Positions 7,765-16,265 of a stretch of DNA of 64,000 nucleotides are shown here, piece after piece. Position 1 is the first letter of the stretch; every line of letters begins with the position of its first letter. The notes beneath the pieces were generated by a model that saw only the letters and a program-made list of their open reading frames with translations, was not told where the DNA came from and made no database searches. Made by a program: the position numbers and the translations under genes. This stretch comes from Bacillota bacterium. Its GTDB lineage: Bacteria > Bacillota > Clostridia > Acetivibrionales > DTU013. Where the stretch lies: contig JAEXNT010000074.1 of assembly GCA_023439545.1 (NCBI GenBank), positions 1 to 64,000 on the forward strand, read 5' to 3'.

Positions 7765-8901
7765 TTGGAACAAAAGAGAATATATTTATCTGCGCCGCAT
7801 TTGAACGGCCATGAGATTGAATATGTAGCCAATGCATTCGACACTAACTGGATAGCGCCGTTGGGACCTCATGTGGACGGATTTGAAAAGGAAATGTCAA
7901 AGAGGATGGGCGTAAAAAGCGCAGTTGCCTTATCGTCAGGCACGGCTGGCATACATCTGGCGTTGAAGTACCTCGGGGCAGGGCAGGACGACTTTGTTTT
8001 CTGCTCGTCTCTGACATTTTCAGGCTCGTGCAACCCGATAATGTATGAGAAGGCCATCCCGGTTTTCATAGATTCAGAGCCGGAGAGCTGGAACATGTCT
8101 CCGGCAGCCCTCGAGAGGGCTTTTCAATGGGCCGAAGCCAATAATAAGCTGCCCAAGGCAGTAATAATCGTAAATCTATACGGGCAAAGCGCAGACTGGG
8201 ATAAACTCCTGCCAATCTGCGACAGGTACGGCGTTCCGGTAATAGAAGACGCTGCCGAGTCGCTGGGTTCGAAGTACAATGACAGGCCAACTGGAAGCTT
8301 TGGACGTTTTGGAATTTTTTCCTTCAACGGCAACAAGATCATAACCACCTCAGGAGGGGGAATGGTCGTATCAGACGATGAGGACGCGATCAGGAAGCTT
8401 CGTTTCTGGGCTACGCAGTCAAGAGAGCCGGCCAGGCATTACGAACACAGGGAGGTCGGCTACAACTACAGGATGTCCAATGTCTGCGCGGCTATAGGAC
8501 GAGGCCAGCTTGAGACCCTCGATGAGAGAGTGGGGACAAAACGCGAAATTTTCAATAAATATAAAGGGGCATTCGAAGGACTTCCCCTCGAGATGATGCC
8601 GGTACAGGACAAATGCAGGCCCAATCACTGGCTGTCGGTATTGACGATAAACAAGGGCAGCAGGGTGAAGCCGGACGATATAATAACTTCGCTCGAAAAG
8701 GAAAACATCGAGTCAAGGCCTTTATGGAAGCCAATGAACTCTCAGCCGGTTTTTAAGGGATACAAATATTTCTGTCATAGTGATAATATGAGTATAGGCG
8801 AGGATCTGTTCGCCAGAGGCGTCTGTCTGCCGTCGGGTACCGCAATGACCGATGAGGAACTGGACAGGGTCGTGAGGATAGTCAAATCTAACTGGCTGTA
8901 A
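7765..8901 (+). CDS. DegT/DnrJ/EryC1 PLP aminotransferase, PglE-like
   Basis: A 378-residue sugar aminotransferase of the DegT/DnrJ/EryC1/StrS family. It opens with IYLSAPHLNGHEIEYVANAFDTNWIAPLGP; the PLP-binding region has ALSSGTAGIHLAL, EDAAESLGSKY and SFNGNKIITTSGGGM, where Lys is the Schiff-base residue. This N-terminal wording is characteristic of UDP-4-amino-4,6-dideoxy-GlcNAc transaminases (PglE), fitting its place after a PglF-like dehydratase. TTG start at 7765 with AAGGGGATG upstream. Supplies the 4-amino group later acetylated by the PglD-like protein. Confidence 0.87.
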   Translation: MEQKRIYLSAPHLNGHEIEYVANAFDTNWIAPLGPHVDGFEKEMSKRMGVKSAVALSSGTAGIHLALKYLGAGQDDFVFCSSLTFSGSCNPIMYEKAIPVFIDSEPESWNMSPAALERAFQWAEANNKLPKAVIIVNLYGQSADWDKLLPICDRYGVPVIEDAAESLGSKYNDRPTGSFGRFGIFSFNGNKIITTSGGGMVVSDDEDAIRKLRFWATQSREPARHYEHREVGYNYRMSNVCAAIGRGQLETLDERVGTKREIFNKYKGAFEGLPLEMMPVQDKCRPNHWLSVLTINKGSRVKPDDIITSLEKENIESRPLWKPMNSQPVFKGYKYFCHSDNMSIGEDLFARGVCLPSGTAMTDEELDRVVRIVKSNWL

Positions 8902-8929
8902 AGTTATTGTATAAAGCAAGGGGATCGAC

Positions 8930-9532
8930 GTGTATAGAATTTTTTTCAAACGGGTGCTTGATATAGTATTATCGTTGATTGCACTTATTGTGCTTTCACC
9001 TGTTTTTCTTGCGGTAACGATATTGGTAAGACTCAAGCTCGGAAGCCACGTGATATTCCGGCAGAACCGTCCCGGCAGGAATGAAAGGATATTCACTCTG
9101 TATAAATTCCGCACAATGACCGATGAAAGGGATGCTTCGGGTGTGTTACTGCCGGATGACATACGGCTGACAAAGTTCGGGAAATTTCTGCGCTCAACCA
9201 GCATAGACGAGCTTCCAGAGCTTTGGAACATTTTCAGGGGAGATATGAGCATAGTCGGACCAAGGCCGCTGCTTATACAGTATCTGCCTCTGTATAACGA
9301 AGAGCAGAAGCGCCGCCACCTGGTCAGGCCGGGTTTGACAGGCTGGGCCCAGGTCAATGGCAGGAATGCTATCAACTGGGAAGAGAAATTCAGGTTTGAT
9401 ACGGATTATGTCGATAAAATAAGCTTGTTTCTGGATATAAAAATAATTTGGCTTACGGTCGTAAATGTAGTCGGAAGAAAAGGCATAAATAACCCCGAAA
9501 GTGCCACAATGCCTTTCTTTACCGGATCGTAA
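8930..9532 (+). CDS. Undecaprenyl-phosphate phosphoglycosyl transferase, PglC-like
   Basis: A 200-residue monotopic sugar transferase. It has one hydrophobic re-entrant N-terminal helix (RVLDIVLSLIALIVLSPVFL), then the PF02397 core: FRQNRPGRNERIFTLYKFRTM, STSIDELPELWNIFRGDMSIVGPRPLL, and RPGLTGWAQVNGRN. The DE pair in SIDELPEL is the catalytic dyad of small PGTs. It places the first sugar phosphate, probably di-N-acetylbacillosamine phosphate, on undecaprenyl phosphate at the inner membrane face. GTG start after AAGGGGATC. The length matches the short PglC type rather than the long WbaP type. Confidence 0.88.
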   Translation: MYRIFFKRVLDIVLSLIALIVLSPVFLAVTILVRLKLGSHVIFRQNRPGRNERIFTLYKFRTMTDERDASGVLLPDDIRLTKFGKFLRSTSIDELPELWNIFRGDMSIVGPRPLLIQYLPLYNEEQKRRHLVRPGLTGWAQVNGRNAINWEEKFRFDTDYVDKISLFLDIKIIWLTVVNVVGRKGINNPESATMPFFTGS

Positions 9533-9560
9533 AGCATTATATCAGGATAGGATGGACCAT

Positions 9561-10175
9561 ATGACAGGATTGATAATAATTGGTGCAAGCGGCCATGGTA
9601 AAGTTGTTGCCGATATTGCCATAAAAATGGGCAAGTGGTCGAAAATTGCTTTTTTGGACGACAATGAAAGCCTGAAGCGGTCGATGGGAATAGATATTAT
9701 AGGAAAATCCTCTGATTCGTTGAAATATATAGACAGTTATGAAATATTTGCAGGTATCGGCAATAATGCCACCAGAGAGAAAATACAAAACGGGCTTGAG
9801 GCAGTCGGGGCTAAAATACCTGTAATAATACATCCGCAGGCTGTCGTCGGATCTGAGGTCGAAATTAGAGCCGGAACTGTAGTTATGGCCGGTGTGGTGA
9901 TAAATACTGGTACAAAGATCGGCAAGGGCTGCATAATCAATACTGGAGTAACAGTAGACCATGATAATTTAATCAGCGATTATGTTCATTTATCGCCTGG
10001 CGTTCATCTTGCAGGTAATGTAAAAATAGACGCAGGAACATGGTTAGGTATTGGATGCGTCGTCTGTAATAACACAAGTATTACTAGTGAGTGTATAATC
10101 GGTGCTGGAGCAGCGGTAGTCAAGAGTATCACGATATCTGGAACTTATGTTGGAGTACCGGCAAGGAGAGTATAG
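9561..10175 (+). CDS. Sugar O/N-acetyltransferase, PglD/NeuD-like
   Basis: About 204 residues. The N-terminal Rossmann-like half (LIIIGASGHGKVVADIA) is followed by a left-handed beta-helix of hexapeptide repeats containing GTVVMAGVVINTGTKIGKGCIINTGVTVDHDN, in which the His of VDHDN is the expected catalytic base. This is the PglD/NeuD family; in context it would acetylate the 4-amino sugar. The frame is open from 9501 and overlaps the previous gene, but ribosome-site spacing favours ATG 9561 (9552 is possible). The AT-rich stretch begins near the end of this gene. Confidence 0.85.
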   Translation: MTGLIIIGASGHGKVVADIAIKMGKWSKIAFLDDNESLKRSMGIDIIGKSSDSLKYIDSYEIFAGIGNNATREKIQNGLEAVGAKIPVIIHPQAVVGSEVEIRAGTVVMAGVVINTGTKIGKGCIINTGVTVDHDNLISDYVHLSPGVHLAGNVKIDAGTWLGIGCVVCNNTSITSECIIGAGAAVVKSITISGTYVGVPARRV

Positions 10176-10178
10176 GCA

Positions 10179-11282
10179 ATGCAAAAAATTCTTATATTGT
10201 CAAATATTGATATAGGTTTGTATAAATTTAGAAAAGAGCTAATTCAGGAGTTGGTAAAAAAATATGATGTATATGTATCGACTCCTTATGGCGAATTTGT
10301 ACCCAACCTTCAGGATTTAGGGTGCACACACATTGATGTTGATATGGAGCGGAGAGGTACGAACCCGATAAATGAGTTAAAATTACTGTTGAAATATATT
10401 AAATTGATCGGGGAAATTAAACCTAATATAGTTCTAACATATACAATAAAGCCTAATGTATATGGGGGAATTGCTTGCAGAATAAAAAGAACTCCATATA
10501 TCGTGAATATTACTGGTCTGGGATCAGCCGTAGAAAACAAAGGTTTATTAAAAAATATAGCTTTATTTTTATATAAATTAGCCTTAAAAAATGTATCGTG
10601 TACCTTTTTTCAAAATACAGAGAACTTACAGTTATTTGTTAATAGGAAAATTGTTCGCGATAAATATAGACTTATACCAGGTTCAGGTGTAAATCTAAAC
10701 GAGTATCAATTAATAGATTACCCTCCGGAACAAAATATAGAATTTGTTTTTATATCCCGAATTCTAAAAGAGAAAGGTATTGATCAATATTTAGATGCAG
10801 CGGAATTTATTAGAAAAAAATATCCCAATACTAAATTTCATATATGTGGTTTTTGTGAAGATGATTATGAAGAAAAGCTAAATAAATTTCAAGATGATGG
10901 TATCATAGAATATCATGGCATGGTACATGACATAAAAAAAATATATGAAAGAGTTCATTGTACAATACACCCGACATATTATCCTGAAGGTATGTCAAAT
11001 GTTTTGTTAGAGAGTGCAGCTTGTGGAAGGCCTATAATAACAACAGATAGAAGTGGGTGTAAAGAAATTGTCGACGATGGAATCAATGGATTTATAGTTG
11101 ATCAGCAGAATAGTCAAGATCTTATAAGTAAAATTGAAAAATTTCTCGGATTGAGTTATGAAGATAAAAAAAATATGGGTTTAGCAGGTAGAAGGAAAGT
11201 TGAGAGTCAATTCAGCAGACATATAATTGTTGAAGCATATAACTATGAGATTTGTAAAGTATTAAAAAATTATGGGGATTAA
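10179..11282 (+). CDS. Glycosyltransferase family 4, PglA-like
   Basis: A 367-residue GT-B enzyme: NIDIGLYKFRKELIQEL near the start, LTYTIKPNVYGGIACRI, then the nucleotide-sugar half with FISRILKEKGIDQYLDAAEFI, HPTYYPEGMSNVLLESAACGRPIITTDRSGCKEIV, containing the EX7E-type region of GT4. Similar enzymes add an N-acetylhexosamine to lipid-linked bacillosamine; donor and acceptor here are not certain. Three bases after the previous stop, so translation is coupled. Codon choice is strongly AT-biased relative to the upstream module. Confidence 0.82.
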   Translation: MQKILILSNIDIGLYKFRKELIQELVKKYDVYVSTPYGEFVPNLQDLGCTHIDVDMERRGTNPINELKLLLKYIKLIGEIKPNIVLTYTIKPNVYGGIACRIKRTPYIVNITGLGSAVENKGLLKNIALFLYKLALKNVSCTFFQNTENLQLFVNRKIVRDKYRLIPGSGVNLNEYQLIDYPPEQNIEFVFISRILKEKGIDQYLDAAEFIRKKYPNTKFHICGFCEDDYEEKLNKFQDDGIIEYHGMVHDIKKIYERVHCTIHPTYYPEGMSNVLLESAACGRPIITTDRSGCKEIVDDGINGFIVDQQNSQDLISKIEKFLGLSYEDKKNMGLAGRRKVESQFSRHIIVEAYNYEICKVLKNYGD

Positions 11283-11283
11283 T

Positions 11284-12477
11284 ATGAATAAGGTATTATT
11301 TATTACAACAAGAAATATATTTACTACTTGTGGTGAATTGAGACTAATAAAAAATAGAGCTAACGCATTATATAAGTTTTGGGGGATTGTTACTGATTAC
11401 ATAGCAGTCAATAACAGAAAAAGGATAAATGAAAGCAATGAACCATTAGGCATTGAAAGTAAAATATCCGCAATTGTATTTGATAAAAACATAGTTAGCA
11501 ATATTCTGGGCTTTTTCAAACTTAGAAAAGAAATTGAAAATCAAATTAAGACAGGGCATTATAAATGTGTTATTCTTTCAGGAATAGGAACAATATTTTT
11601 TGTAAGGTATATAAAGAAGCTTAATCATAAAGTAAAAATTATTGCGGACATTCATGGAGCTTATGAAGACACGCTCGAATTTTCAAAGGGTAATATACTA
11701 AAAAAAATATGGTTTAAGATTCTTTATTACATATCAAGGTCAGGCGATTTGCTGAGTCTATCTAAAGTAGACGCTTTATTTGTTGTATCAAATTCTTTGG
11801 AAAAATATATTAAAGAAAAGAATCCCCTCATTAAAAATAAAAAGTGTTATGTTGTTCCTTGTGCTATAGACGATTTCTCAATCAAACTTGAAGATATTGA
11901 AAAGAATAGATATTACTATAGAAAGAAATACGGCATAAATAATAATGAACTATTGTTTGCTTATTCCGGAGGCATTTCTCCATGGCAATGTATTGAAGAA
12001 TCTATTGATTTGTTCAGACTTATAAAGAATAATGTTGGAACTGACTGTAAAATGCTCATTTTATCTCATAATATTAATAAAATAAGTTCACTGATTAATT
12101 CTGAAAATGACATTATTACCGATAAAGTATCAGCTGACGAAGTAGAAAGTGTAATATGTTCAGCTGATTTTGCCTTTTTATTGAGAAAAAACAGCATTAC
12201 AAATAATGTTGCATTTCCAAATAAATTTCTCGAGTATGTTAAAAGTGGATTAACAATAGTTACTACACCGTATATTTTTGATATAGCTGACCTAATAAAA
12301 AGTAACGATCTCGGCGTATTATACGAATTTACAGAAAGCAGCAGGAAGAATTTATACGATTATATAAAAGAAAAGCATGATATAAATCTAGAAAAAAGGA
12401 CTTCCCTATTAAAATTAACTTCATTTCAATCGCGGTTAAAAGAATTCGTTGATGATATATTTTGTGGAAGTATTTGA
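11284..12477 (+). CDS. Glycosyltransferase, GT4-like
   Basis: A 397-residue protein with a GT-B layout. The N-terminal half includes ADIHGAYEDTLEF and the C-terminal half LFAYSGGISPWQCIEESIDLF and VAFPNKFLEYVKSGLTIVTTP, the usual donor-site region. No transmembrane segments. An ATG at 11272 inside the previous gene is in frame, but GGGG with six-base spacing points to ATG 11284. Sequence is AT-rich. It probably adds one sugar of the repeat unit; specificity cannot be read. Confidence 0.7.
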   Translation: MNKVLFITTRNIFTTCGELRLIKNRANALYKFWGIVTDYIAVNNRKRINESNEPLGIESKISAIVFDKNIVSNILGFFKLRKEIENQIKTGHYKCVILSGIGTIFFVRYIKKLNHKVKIIADIHGAYEDTLEFSKGNILKKIWFKILYYISRSGDLLSLSKVDALFVVSNSLEKYIKEKNPLIKNKKCYVVPCAIDDFSIKLEDIEKNRYYYRKKYGINNNELLFAYSGGISPWQCIEESIDLFRLIKNNVGTDCKMLILSHNINKISSLINSENDIITDKVSADEVESVICSADFAFLLRKNSITNNVAFPNKFLEYVKSGLTIVTTPYIFDIADLIKSNDLGVLYEFTESSRKNLYDYIKEKHDINLEKRTSLLKLTSFQSRLKEFVDDIFCGSI

Positions 12478-12512
12478 AATAATAAGTCAATTTTATTGTA
12501 ACGGGTGGGAGA

Positions 12513-13535
12513 ATGGATAAAAGAATATATTTAACAATTGATGTTGAATGCCACGATATAAGAAAACGCAATCAATATATCGACGGAAAGACCAATAATG
12601 GGAATTGCGGGCTTCAGCATATACTTAATATAGCTAAAAAAATGAATATCCCGGTGAATTGTTTTTTTGATATTGTCGAGGCATATGAATACGGTGAAGA
12701 CTATATAAACGAGATTATTAGCTTGATACATAGCTATAATCAGCATGTATATTTTCATCTTCATCCAGACTACATAACCAATAATCATGATAGGAGCTTT
12801 TTGTGGCAATACAATAAAGAGGAAAAAAAAGTGATTCTAAAGAAAGGATTTTCTTTGTATCGTAGGGTTCTAGGTCATGATGTACGTTTTTTTCGAGTAG
12901 GCAGGTATGGGGCTGACAAGGAAATGTATGAACTACTTAATGAACTTAGTTTTAACATTACGGATTTATCATATTGTACGCATTGCCCCAAAATGTGTCA
13001 TATTGATTCTGATACTATAGAAACGAATAATAGGGCTGTAAGATTTGAGAACCAGTGTATTATGCCAAACACTAGATATCTTGGGCTTTCGCTGGGGGAA
13101 AGGAAGTATTACTTCAATCTTGATGCCAGTGAAACAACATACAACGAGTTCAAACATATTATTGATAAAACGCAATTGAATCAAATGGTTTTTACGATGC
13201 ATTCATGGAATTTCATTAAAAAGTATTTTTTCTTAAGTAACTATCTTGCTTTGAATAAAAGCGCGGAGAAGAAGTTTAAGAAAATGGTAGAATACGCAAA
13301 AAGTAAAGGCTTTGAATTCAGTGATTTGGAAAGAAATCCACCTGTTGAAGGAATAGGAATTGACGAAGTACTTGATCTGTGTCATGGCTTGAGTGGGAAA
13401 ATAAGCATGGTTATCAATAATTTCGTGCGATTTCAGAACATTGGAAGACTTAATCTGAAATATTTTCTTCTATATGTAGCTTTTTATACCTTGGCGATTT
13501 TAATGCTGATAATTATGGCGCTTGTTTTGGTTTAA
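12513..13535 (+). CDS. Polysaccharide-deacetylase-like protein with C-terminal membrane helix
   Basis: A 340-residue protein. The opening IYLTIDVECHD resembles the first metal/catalytic Asp motif of the NodB/PDA fold, and YFHLHPDYI resembles the metal-binding H-x3-H motif region. A late FTMHSWNF fits the final His motif. The end (about residues 312-338) is a single hydrophobic helix, so it is probably membrane-attached. It may deacetylate the lipid-linked or polymeric glycan; many such cluster members are poorly characterised. Start follows GGTGGGAGA. Confidence 0.65.
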   Translation: MDKRIYLTIDVECHDIRKRNQYIDGKTNNGNCGLQHILNIAKKMNIPVNCFFDIVEAYEYGEDYINEIISLIHSYNQHVYFHLHPDYITNNHDRSFLWQYNKEEKKVILKKGFSLYRRVLGHDVRFFRVGRYGADKEMYELLNELSFNITDLSYCTHCPKMCHIDSDTIETNNRAVRFENQCIMPNTRYLGLSLGERKYYFNLDASETTYNEFKHIIDKTQLNQMVFTMHSWNFIKKYFFLSNYLALNKSAEKKFKKMVEYAKSKGFEFSDLERNPPVEGIGIDEVLDLCHGLSGKISMVINNFVRFQNIGRLNLKYFLLYVAFYTLAILMLIIMALVLV

Positions 13536-13553
13536 GTCATAGGAGGAAATGCA

Positions 13554-14732
13554 ATGGAAATGGAAAACACAGTACTCGTAATATACCTTTCTCCGTATAA
13601 TGGACTAGCATCTTCTACTATGCGGACTCTGGGCATGATAAAAGGTTTGGTTGATAATGGCTATTGTGTAGATTTACTAACAATTGGATTCAAATCAGAT
13701 AAGGATAACACAAAAAGAAATGGTTATGATTTTTTGGACAAGGTAAATGTTATTTTAGCCGAAACAATAAAACCCTATGATCAGATTGCATCAAGGAAGA
13801 AAAGTCTGAAATCCAGGTTTGTAAATAATATTAGCAAAATTTATCGATTGTTTTTTATCTTTGGGCACACTGAAAGGTTAGCGAAATCAATCGACTTAAA
13901 ACAACTGCCAAGGAGCGCGTATGACTATGCTGTTTCTGTCTCCGACCCGAAAACGTCGCATATTGCCCTATATACCCTTTTTAAGCAAGGGCTACATATT
14001 GAAGAGGTAATCGAGTACTGGGGGGATCCTTTATATGGTGATATCACGCTCAAAAGTATATATCCAAAAGCTATTTTGAAAAAGTGTGAAAAAGCTATGC
14101 TTTTACAAGCGAATAGAATTGTTTATACATCACCGTTTACCCTTAAAGCAGAACAGAGGATATATCCAGAATTATCCGATAGAATGTATTTTGTTCCTAC
14201 AGCAGTTATTGAGGAAAAGATATACACTAAAGAAAAGAAAACAGGAAGATTTACTATAGGATATTATGGGGCATACCTTTCGAATGTACGTAATATCATT
14301 CCACTTTATAATGCATGCAGTAAATTAGAAAATAGAGTACAGCTAAATATTATTGGAGATACAGACATTCATTTAGAAGAAAAAGAAAACATTTTAGTTA
14401 AGTCTAGGGGGGATGTGGAAGAATATGAGCGCAATACTGATTTATTAGTATGTATTTTGAATCTAACTGGAACCCAGATACCGGGTAAGCTTTACTATAA
14501 TGCTGCTACAAACCTGCCGGTTTTAGTAATTTTGGATGGCGATAATGAGCTTAAAGACGAATTAAGGCATTTCCTGGAGGAATTTAACCGGTATTATTTG
14601 TGCGAGAACAATGAAGAAGCTATTTTGAAGGCAATTGAATGGCTATTAAATAATGAAAGAGAATGGAAACCGTGTGAAGCTTTAAGCGCAAGAACAGTAG
14701 CCAGTAGAATAATTGATAAGGTTGATGAATGA
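13554..14732 (+). CDS. Glycosyltransferase, GT-B fold
   Basis: A 392-residue protein: N-terminal VIYLSPYNGLASSTMRTLGMIKGL, mid-protein NRIVYTSPFTLKAEQRIYPEL, then FTIGYYGAYLSNVRNIIPLYNAC and QIPGKLYYNAATNLPVLVILDG, the donor-binding end of GT4-like enzymes. Start ATG 13554 follows AGGAGG. The stop TGA overlaps the next start (ATGATGAG), so the polymerase gene is translationally coupled. Sugar specificity unknown. Confidence 0.7.
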   Translation: MEMENTVLVIYLSPYNGLASSTMRTLGMIKGLVDNGYCVDLLTIGFKSDKDNTKRNGYDFLDKVNVILAETIKPYDQIASRKKSLKSRFVNNISKIYRLFFIFGHTERLAKSIDLKQLPRSAYDYAVSVSDPKTSHIALYTLFKQGLHIEEVIEYWGDPLYGDITLKSIYPKAILKKCEKAMLLQANRIVYTSPFTLKAEQRIYPELSDRMYFVPTAVIEEKIYTKEKKTGRFTIGYYGAYLSNVRNIIPLYNACSKLENRVQLNIIGDTDIHLEEKENILVKSRGDVEEYERNTDLLVCILNLTGTQIPGKLYYNAATNLPVLVILDGDNELKDELRHFLEEFNRYYLCENNEEAILKAIEWLLNNEREWKPCEALSARTVASRIIDKVDE

Positions 14733-16057
14733 TGAGAGAAGTCCTATACGTTTTTTCCTTGTTTATTATAGCAATTATTCATATAATAATTCTGTTTCGG
14801 CAAAATTGGCAAAATGGCGGCGTAACAACGCACTCTGCGGTACTTTTTACGATGCTTTTTTATTTCGAGATTGTTCCGATTTTGATTTACCTTGGGGTCG
14901 TATCACAATCCGACGCTTCATATTCGTTAATGGTTAATATGATTCTAAAGTGCTCACCGGGAGAATTCATTTTGGCCGAATGTAGTGTTTTAGCATTCAC
15001 CTTAGCGTTCGATATTAGTTATAAACGTTACAATAATAGACAAAAAATAGTTGCTTATTCTTTTAACGAAGAAAGAATGCACAAGGCTTTAAAGGTTATT
15101 GCTTTTATTACAGTCATTATTGGTGGAACGGCATTTATTCTATACATACAAGCGTTTGGCGGAATATCTTCATTGCTTTCATATGCTGATTATTTCAGAT
15201 CATTCAGAACAAATAAAACTGATATCATTGGTTATGGTTCAACCTTACTGGTTGTTCCTGCGAGGCTTATTTTAGTCGCCCCGATAGTGTTGTGGCCATT
15301 CATAAAAGACACGCTACGACATAGAGGCATCTTAAAAGTACTATTCATTGTTGTTCTTGCATTTTCTGTAATATTTCTACTTTTTAATGCAGGCAAAACA
15401 GGCATTGTTGTAATGATCTTGTGTTTTGCTATTCCTTTTTTAAATAAGTTTACAAAGCATTCATGGGCTCTTTGTATCATTGGTGGATGTTTTATGCTAC
15501 CCATTTTAGGAGCTATGGACTCGCTATTTGCTTATTTGACAACAGGGCGGTGGTACGTGTTTTCAACAACCGGTTCGACATATATTGGGCAGTTTTCATA
15601 TGTTTATGCAAACATTCTGAAATTGAATACAATGGTTAACTCATCTGGTCTTAGGTGGGGGAGCGACTTTATTACAGGTGTTTTAAACTTACTTCCTGGA
15701 TTGGATTTTAGTGCTTCATATGAAGTTACATCAGCTCTATACTATGGACCTAATTGGATGCAGATTGCAGGAGTGCCTGACGATATCATTACCTTTGGAT
15801 ACCTGCAATTCGGAATTATTGGAGTTGCTCTGGTTGGTGTTATTCTTGGCTTTTTTTGCGGAAAGATCGACTTCTTAATACGGCAAATGGATAAAGATAA
15901 ATACGCTGTTATTATAACATCAGTAATTCTGTGCATGTACTCCTATGTTGTTAATGCAGATATTGGCGTACTTATAAAGAGCCAGTTCCAGTTAACACTT
16001 TGTTCGTTCTGTATTCTGTATTCTGTTAGGAGAAATGATACGTTAACTAATAGCTAA
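14729..16057 (+). CDS. Oligosaccharide repeat-unit polymerase, Wzy-like
   Basis: A 442-residue polytopic membrane protein with around ten to twelve hydrophobic helices. A larger external loop around residues 265-350 contains the YLTTGRWYVFSTTGS and GSDFITGVLNLLPG stretches. This layout and its place between glycosyltransferases and a flippase fit Wzy, which links repeat units outside the membrane. Wzy proteins diverge strongly, so the call rests on topology and context. Overlaps the previous gene by four bases. AT-rich. Confidence 0.72.
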   Translation: MMREVLYVFSLFIIAIIHIIILFRQNWQNGGVTTHSAVLFTMLFYFEIVPILIYLGVVSQSDASYSLMVNMILKCSPGEFILAECSVLAFTLAFDISYKRYNNRQKIVAYSFNEERMHKALKVIAFITVIIGGTAFILYIQAFGGISSLLSYADYFRSFRTNKTDIIGYGSTLLVVPARLILVAPIVLWPFIKDTLRHRGILKVLFIVVLAFSVIFLLFNAGKTGIVVMILCFAIPFLNKFTKHSWALCIIGGCFMLPILGAMDSLFAYLTTGRWYVFSTTGSTYIGQFSYVYANILKLNTMVNSSGLRWGSDFITGVLNLLPGLDFSASYEVTSALYYGPNWMQIAGVPDDIITFGYLQFGIIGVALVGVILGFFCGKIDFLIRQMDKDKYAVIITSVILCMYSYVVNADIGVLIKSQFQLTLCSFCILYSVRRNDTLTNS

Positions 16058-16147
16058 AACTGATAATCATTGCAGGTAATAAAAATGTGAAACAAAAACG
16101 TTGGAAGTAATTTTGCCCGGTGTTATACCTGGTGTTCACATAATCGT

Positions 16148-16228
16148 ATGGGAGAAATGGTAGTAACTCATTCTTGTGAAGAAGGTAAATGCATTTTAGC
16201 AGGAAAGCCTGCCAAGATCAAGCTGTAA
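16148..16228 (+). pseudogene. Relic: C-terminal end of a hexapeptide acyltransferase
   Basis: In the 208-bp gap before wzx, the frame from 16148 reads MGEMVVTHSCEEGKCILAGKPAKIKL then TAA. The (S)VVTxS-EGxCILAGxPAKIxK pattern is the normal end of left-handed beta-helix acetyltransferases. Just upstream, another frame gives VILPGVIPGVHIIV, like a last hexapeptide turn, so the relic is frameshifted and truncated. An acetyltransferase was probably once encoded here and lost. Confidence 0.55.
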
Positions 16229-16265
16229 TAATCGATGAAATTGGGTTGTGGGGTAAAAGTCGCGT

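Noticed and set aside
16081..16100. GTGAAACAAAAACG as another copy of the dispersed repeat
   Set aside because: It lacks the ACCGTCCC core and the inverted arm; chance similarity in an AT-rich gap.
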